16,906 nucleotides of DNA from CAZKVU01 sp964556475 (GTDB lineage: Bacteria > Patescibacteriota > Microgenomatia > UBA1406 > HO2-37-13b). This document shows, piece by piece, positions 15,355-16,906 of the stretch. Numbering within the stretch: position 1 is the stretch's first letter; each line of letters begins with the position of its first letter. The notes under the pieces were generated by a model that worked only from the letters and a program-made list of their open reading frames with translations, did no database searches and was not told the DNA's origin. The stretch covers positions 1-16,906 of the forward strand of contig CAZKVU010000018.1 of the NCBI GenBank assembly GCA_964556475.1, read 5' to 3'. The position numbers and the translations under genes were made by a program.

Positions 15355-15472
15355 CACCTGAGAAGTTTGATGGTGAAAACCATCGAACCTCGGAGAAAAT
15401 CTCCGAGATGGCCAGCTACCCAATCCGGGGTAGAAAATGGGTTCGTTTACCCATTCTGGTAAGAGATAGGTG
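15355..15472 (+). ncRNA. Closed multibranch structured RNA, candidate riboswitch-like leader
   Basis: Outer stem P1 CACCT/AGGTG (15355-15359/15468-15472) encloses three branches. P2 is a 10-bp hairpin GTTTGATGGT/ACCATCGAAC with a GAAA tetraloop (15365-15388). P3 abuts it directly: CTCGGAGA/TCTCCGAG with loop AAA (15389-15407). P4, GCCAG/CTGGT (15411-15415/15456-15460), opens into a three-way junction with P5 CTACCC/GGGTAG (15416-15433) and P6 AATGGGT/ACCCATT (15436-15455), joined by AA. Almost every base outside loops is paired. It lies 110-227 bases upstream of the second antiporter ATG on the same strand, so a cis-regulatory element for that gene is likely. I do not match it to a named riboswitch or ribozyme class. 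Confidence 0.7.
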
Positions 15473-15483
15473 AAGGTATGCAT

Positions 15484-15530
15484 ATGGGTAACGCTTTATT
15501 GCGTTTCCATGATCGGACTCGTCATCCGAG
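15484..15530 (+). promoter_or_regulatory. Two hairpins between the RNA domain and the antiporter gene
   Basis: ATGG-GT-AACGC (15484-15494) pairs with GCGTT-T-CCAT (15501-15510) around TTTATT, and TCGGA/TCCGA (15513-15517/15525-15529) or, mutually exclusively, CTCG/CGAG (15518-15521/15527-15530) follows, then GAAAAAC. There is no T run, so these are not simple intrinsic terminators; the competing alternatives would suit an expression platform acting on translation or stability. Confidence 0.45.
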
Positions 15531-15581
15531 AAAAACATGTGTTCAACTTCACCGGAAGAAACGAGAAAGAGAGGACACAGA

Positions 15582-16790
15582 ATGAACGATCATTCAACGA
15601 AATTCAGGCCTGATATGTTCTACCTAACGTGCCTCGGGTGGGCGATGTTCATAGCCCTCCTAGCAGGTATCGACGGGTACCACAACATGGCAGGTTTGAA
15701 TGGATGGGCGAAAGCGCTTGAGGCTCTTGTCGCTGTGACGATCATTCCAGAAGCTTACGCTACCGGCTTTCGAGCCGCATGGGCGTACTGGTCGTCGCGA
15801 CGAGCAATCGCACTCTTGTTCTGGCTTTCGTTAGGTCTTGCGGCCACCGGCGTAGCTGTTGCCATAACGGCACGTTGGCTCGGACTCGAAAGTCCTAACG
15901 GTGTCGCTGCCGGACTCCTTGCGACCGATCCCGCTGCGGTGGGTTTGGCGCTTGGATTGGTCAAGGGAAGTCATCTCCTTGGTCTCTTCTGGCAGATGAC
16001 TGTTGAGTCCATACTTAACGACGCAGTGGGTATCAGCGTCTATGGATGGGCTCAAGGTCAAGCAGTGAGTGAGGCTGTTCGTGTTGTCGGTTACACGATA
16101 ACAACAGGGCTCATGCTGTCTTTCGCACAGGTGGTTGTTCAACTTGTAAGCAGGAAGCTACGGCGATCTTCTATCGTCGAGCTCAATCTCGTGTTGGCTA
16201 CCAATGTTGCTTTCGTCATCTACGGTATGCAACATGAGATGAGTCTCATTCTGCTTACAGGTGTCGGGTCACTAACGACAAATGCGCTCGGAGCGTTCCT
16301 ACCGACGGTGAGTGAGCATCGCGCTCATGAACTCAGTCACCAATGGGAGCGACTTAACCAGTTTGGCCTCGGGGCTATCCTGGTCGTTGTGATGTTCCTG
16401 GCTCCGGTCAGGACAATTTTCACCACACCGAGCGTTATTGGCGCAGGGCTCGCATTGCTTGCTGCAGTGAGCTTCTCTCGGATGCTCGTCGACTTCGGTC
16501 ATAAGGCTGTTCTCAAGGCCTTACTTGCCCGAAGGGGACACGCTTTCGCAGTAGAAGAAGCTACTGTTAACTGGCTGTGTGGGTCAACCCGACTTGGGGT
16601 TCCGAGCATCGTCGCGATTCACCTGGCTGCGCACGGCCATACAGCCGATGCAAACGCCATGTTTGCGGCGATTCTCTTCTCAGGGGCATTTGTTCCCCTT
16701 GGCGTCTGGGTAATCCAGCATGTCGAGGCACATTTTGCTTGTGAGAATCCAGAACCCTGGCCACCGATAGGTCGAAAAACTCAGGCTTAG
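15582..16790 (+). CDS. Divergent, shortened CPA1-like Na+/H+ antiporter
   Basis: 402 residues from the ATG at 15582, chosen because GAGAGGA ends 7 bases before it; an upstream in-frame ATG at 15537 would add 15 polar residues and has no SD. CPA1 marks are IIPEAYATGFRAAW (54-67, the counterpart of LLPILLFEGAFHI), ATDPAAVGLAL with D116 (114-124), and the ion-site pair N146-D147 in VESILNDAVGI. The GxxRG motif seen in typical members is replaced by STRLGVPSI near residue 335. It is about 20 residues shorter than the other antiporter in the window before the first motif, so one N-terminal helix appears to be missing or degenerate, and it lacks the long cytoplasmic tail. Codons are G/C-ending and SD-led, unlike the first antiporter, so these are not recent duplicates. 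Confidence 0.85.
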   Translation: MNDHSTKFRPDMFYLTCLGWAMFIALLAGIDGYHNMAGLNGWAKALEALVAVTIIPEAYATGFRAAWAYWSSRRAIALLFWLSLGLAATGVAVAITARWLGLESPNGVAAGLLATDPAAVGLALGLVKGSHLLGLFWQMTVESILNDAVGISVYGWAQGQAVSEAVRVVGYTITTGLMLSFAQVVVQLVSRKLRRSSIVELNLVLATNVAFVIYGMQHEMSLILLTGVGSLTTNALGAFLPTVSEHRAHELSHQWERLNQFGLGAILVVVMFLAPVRTIFTTPSVIGAGLALLAAVSFSRMLVDFGHKAVLKALLARRGHAFAVEEATVNWLCGSTRLGVPSIVAIHLAAHGHTADANAMFAAILFSGAFVPLGVWVIQHVEAHFACENPEPWPPIGRKTQA

Positions 16791-16823
16791 CAACCTGAAA
16801 TACGACCACCCGCTTGAGAGGCA

Positions 16824-16891
16824 GGGAAAGCGCCTTGGAGGGCGTCCCACAACCCCCACGGGGCGTGGAACCTGACCCGGTTGACTACCGG
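16824..16891 (+). repeat. Three consecutive hairpins downstream of the second antiporter
   Basis: GGGA-(AAG)-CGCC pairs with GGCG-TCCC (16824-16834/16841-16848), CCACG with CGTGG around GGG (16856-16868), and CCGGT with ACCGG around TGACT (16877-16891). They begin 34 bases after the stop. No T run follows inside the window, which ends at 16906, so they may be the start of another structured RNA or leader rather than a terminator. Confidence 0.5.
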
Positions 16892-16906
16892 TATGTGTGG
16901 TGTAAC

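Noticed and set aside
15360..15390. Hammerhead ribozyme, suggested by TGATGG and GAAA
   Set aside because: The required CTGATGA core and the GAAA strand between stems are not arranged correctly; the GAAA here is a simple tetraloop.
15411..15460. tRNA or tRNA-like element, suggested by a GGGTTCG loop on a stem
   Set aside because: Only two arms and a 5-bp closing stem are present, the T-loop A58 equivalent is missing, and there is no D arm, anticodon arm or CCA context.
15193..15462. 89-codon ORF from 15193 as a real gene
   Set aside because: It runs through the long inverted repeat and all stems of the structured RNA, has no SD, and its sequence is explained by base pairing. Only a shorter leader-peptide version is kept as a speculative finding.
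1..16906. CRISPR arrays, rRNA, complete tRNA genes, transposases or integrases
   Set aside because: None could be found by reading both strands; there are no regularly spaced direct repeats and no recombinase motifs.

Overview
The window is a compositional mosaic. Bases from about 1,970 to 15,200 are AT-rich. They carry ten protein-coding genes, most of which have a TATAAT-like -10 box only 5-13 bases before the ATG, so their mRNAs are leaderless or nearly so. UGA is used as a stop (the first efflux gene ends in TGA within an ATGA overlap), which argues against a UGA=Gly code. The small-cell-like gene set, near-leaderless promoters and a monoderm-type RND pump without an outer-membrane partner suggest a Patescibacteria (CPR)-type bacterium. 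This is an inference: no rRNA or ribosomal-protein marker is present. The two ends (1-1,740 and about 15,300-16,906) have GC-rich third codon positions, Shine-Dalgarno-led genes and hairpin-dense non-coding DNA. They are either transferred segments, a different compositional class of the same genome, or the result of a chimeric assembly.

Layout. 1-127: a long three-way-junction inverted repeat. 128-1690 (-): a GC-rich, unrecognised three-helix membrane protein with a large extracytoplasmic domain. 1691-1973: divergent intergenic region with nested inverted repeats and one possible 40-residue ORF. 1974-2426 (+): GNAT acetyltransferase. 2497-7253 (+): a two-gene RND efflux operon (adaptor and pump). 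7320-7745 (+): DUF1801 protein. 7842-8837 (+): secreted right-handed beta-helix protein with its own strong SD and a strong intrinsic terminator. 8917-9186 (+): an 89-residue formylglycine-generating-enzyme/C-type-lectin-fold miniature. 9246-11756 (+): MgtA-like P-type ATPase. 11766-12077 (+): SemiSWEET. 12095-13042 (-): Na+/Ca2+-exchanger-family protein. 13095-15050 (+): CPA1 Na+/H+ antiporter. The last two genes diverge from one palindromic promoter. 15051-15581: a promoter and then some 400 bases of almost continuous RNA secondary structure. 15582-16790 (+): a second, shorter and divergent CPA1-like antiporter. 16791-16906: three more hairpins.

Functional reading. From 9.2 kb to the right end the theme is ion homeostasis: Mg2+ import, cation/Ca2+ exchange and two Na+/H+ antiporters, with a small sugar-type transporter among them. 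The left half is envelope and efflux oriented. The most interesting unexplained object is the structured region 15,095-15,530. It has a consensus-like promoter with no ORF behind it, a hairpin at the expected transcription start, a roughly 33-bp hairpin whose deviations are mostly G-U pairs, and a closed multibranch RNA domain (15,355-15,472) with two adjacent hairpins and a perfect three-way junction. Two further hairpins follow before the antiporter gene. It looks like a novel cis-regulatory RNA or a free-standing structured RNA.
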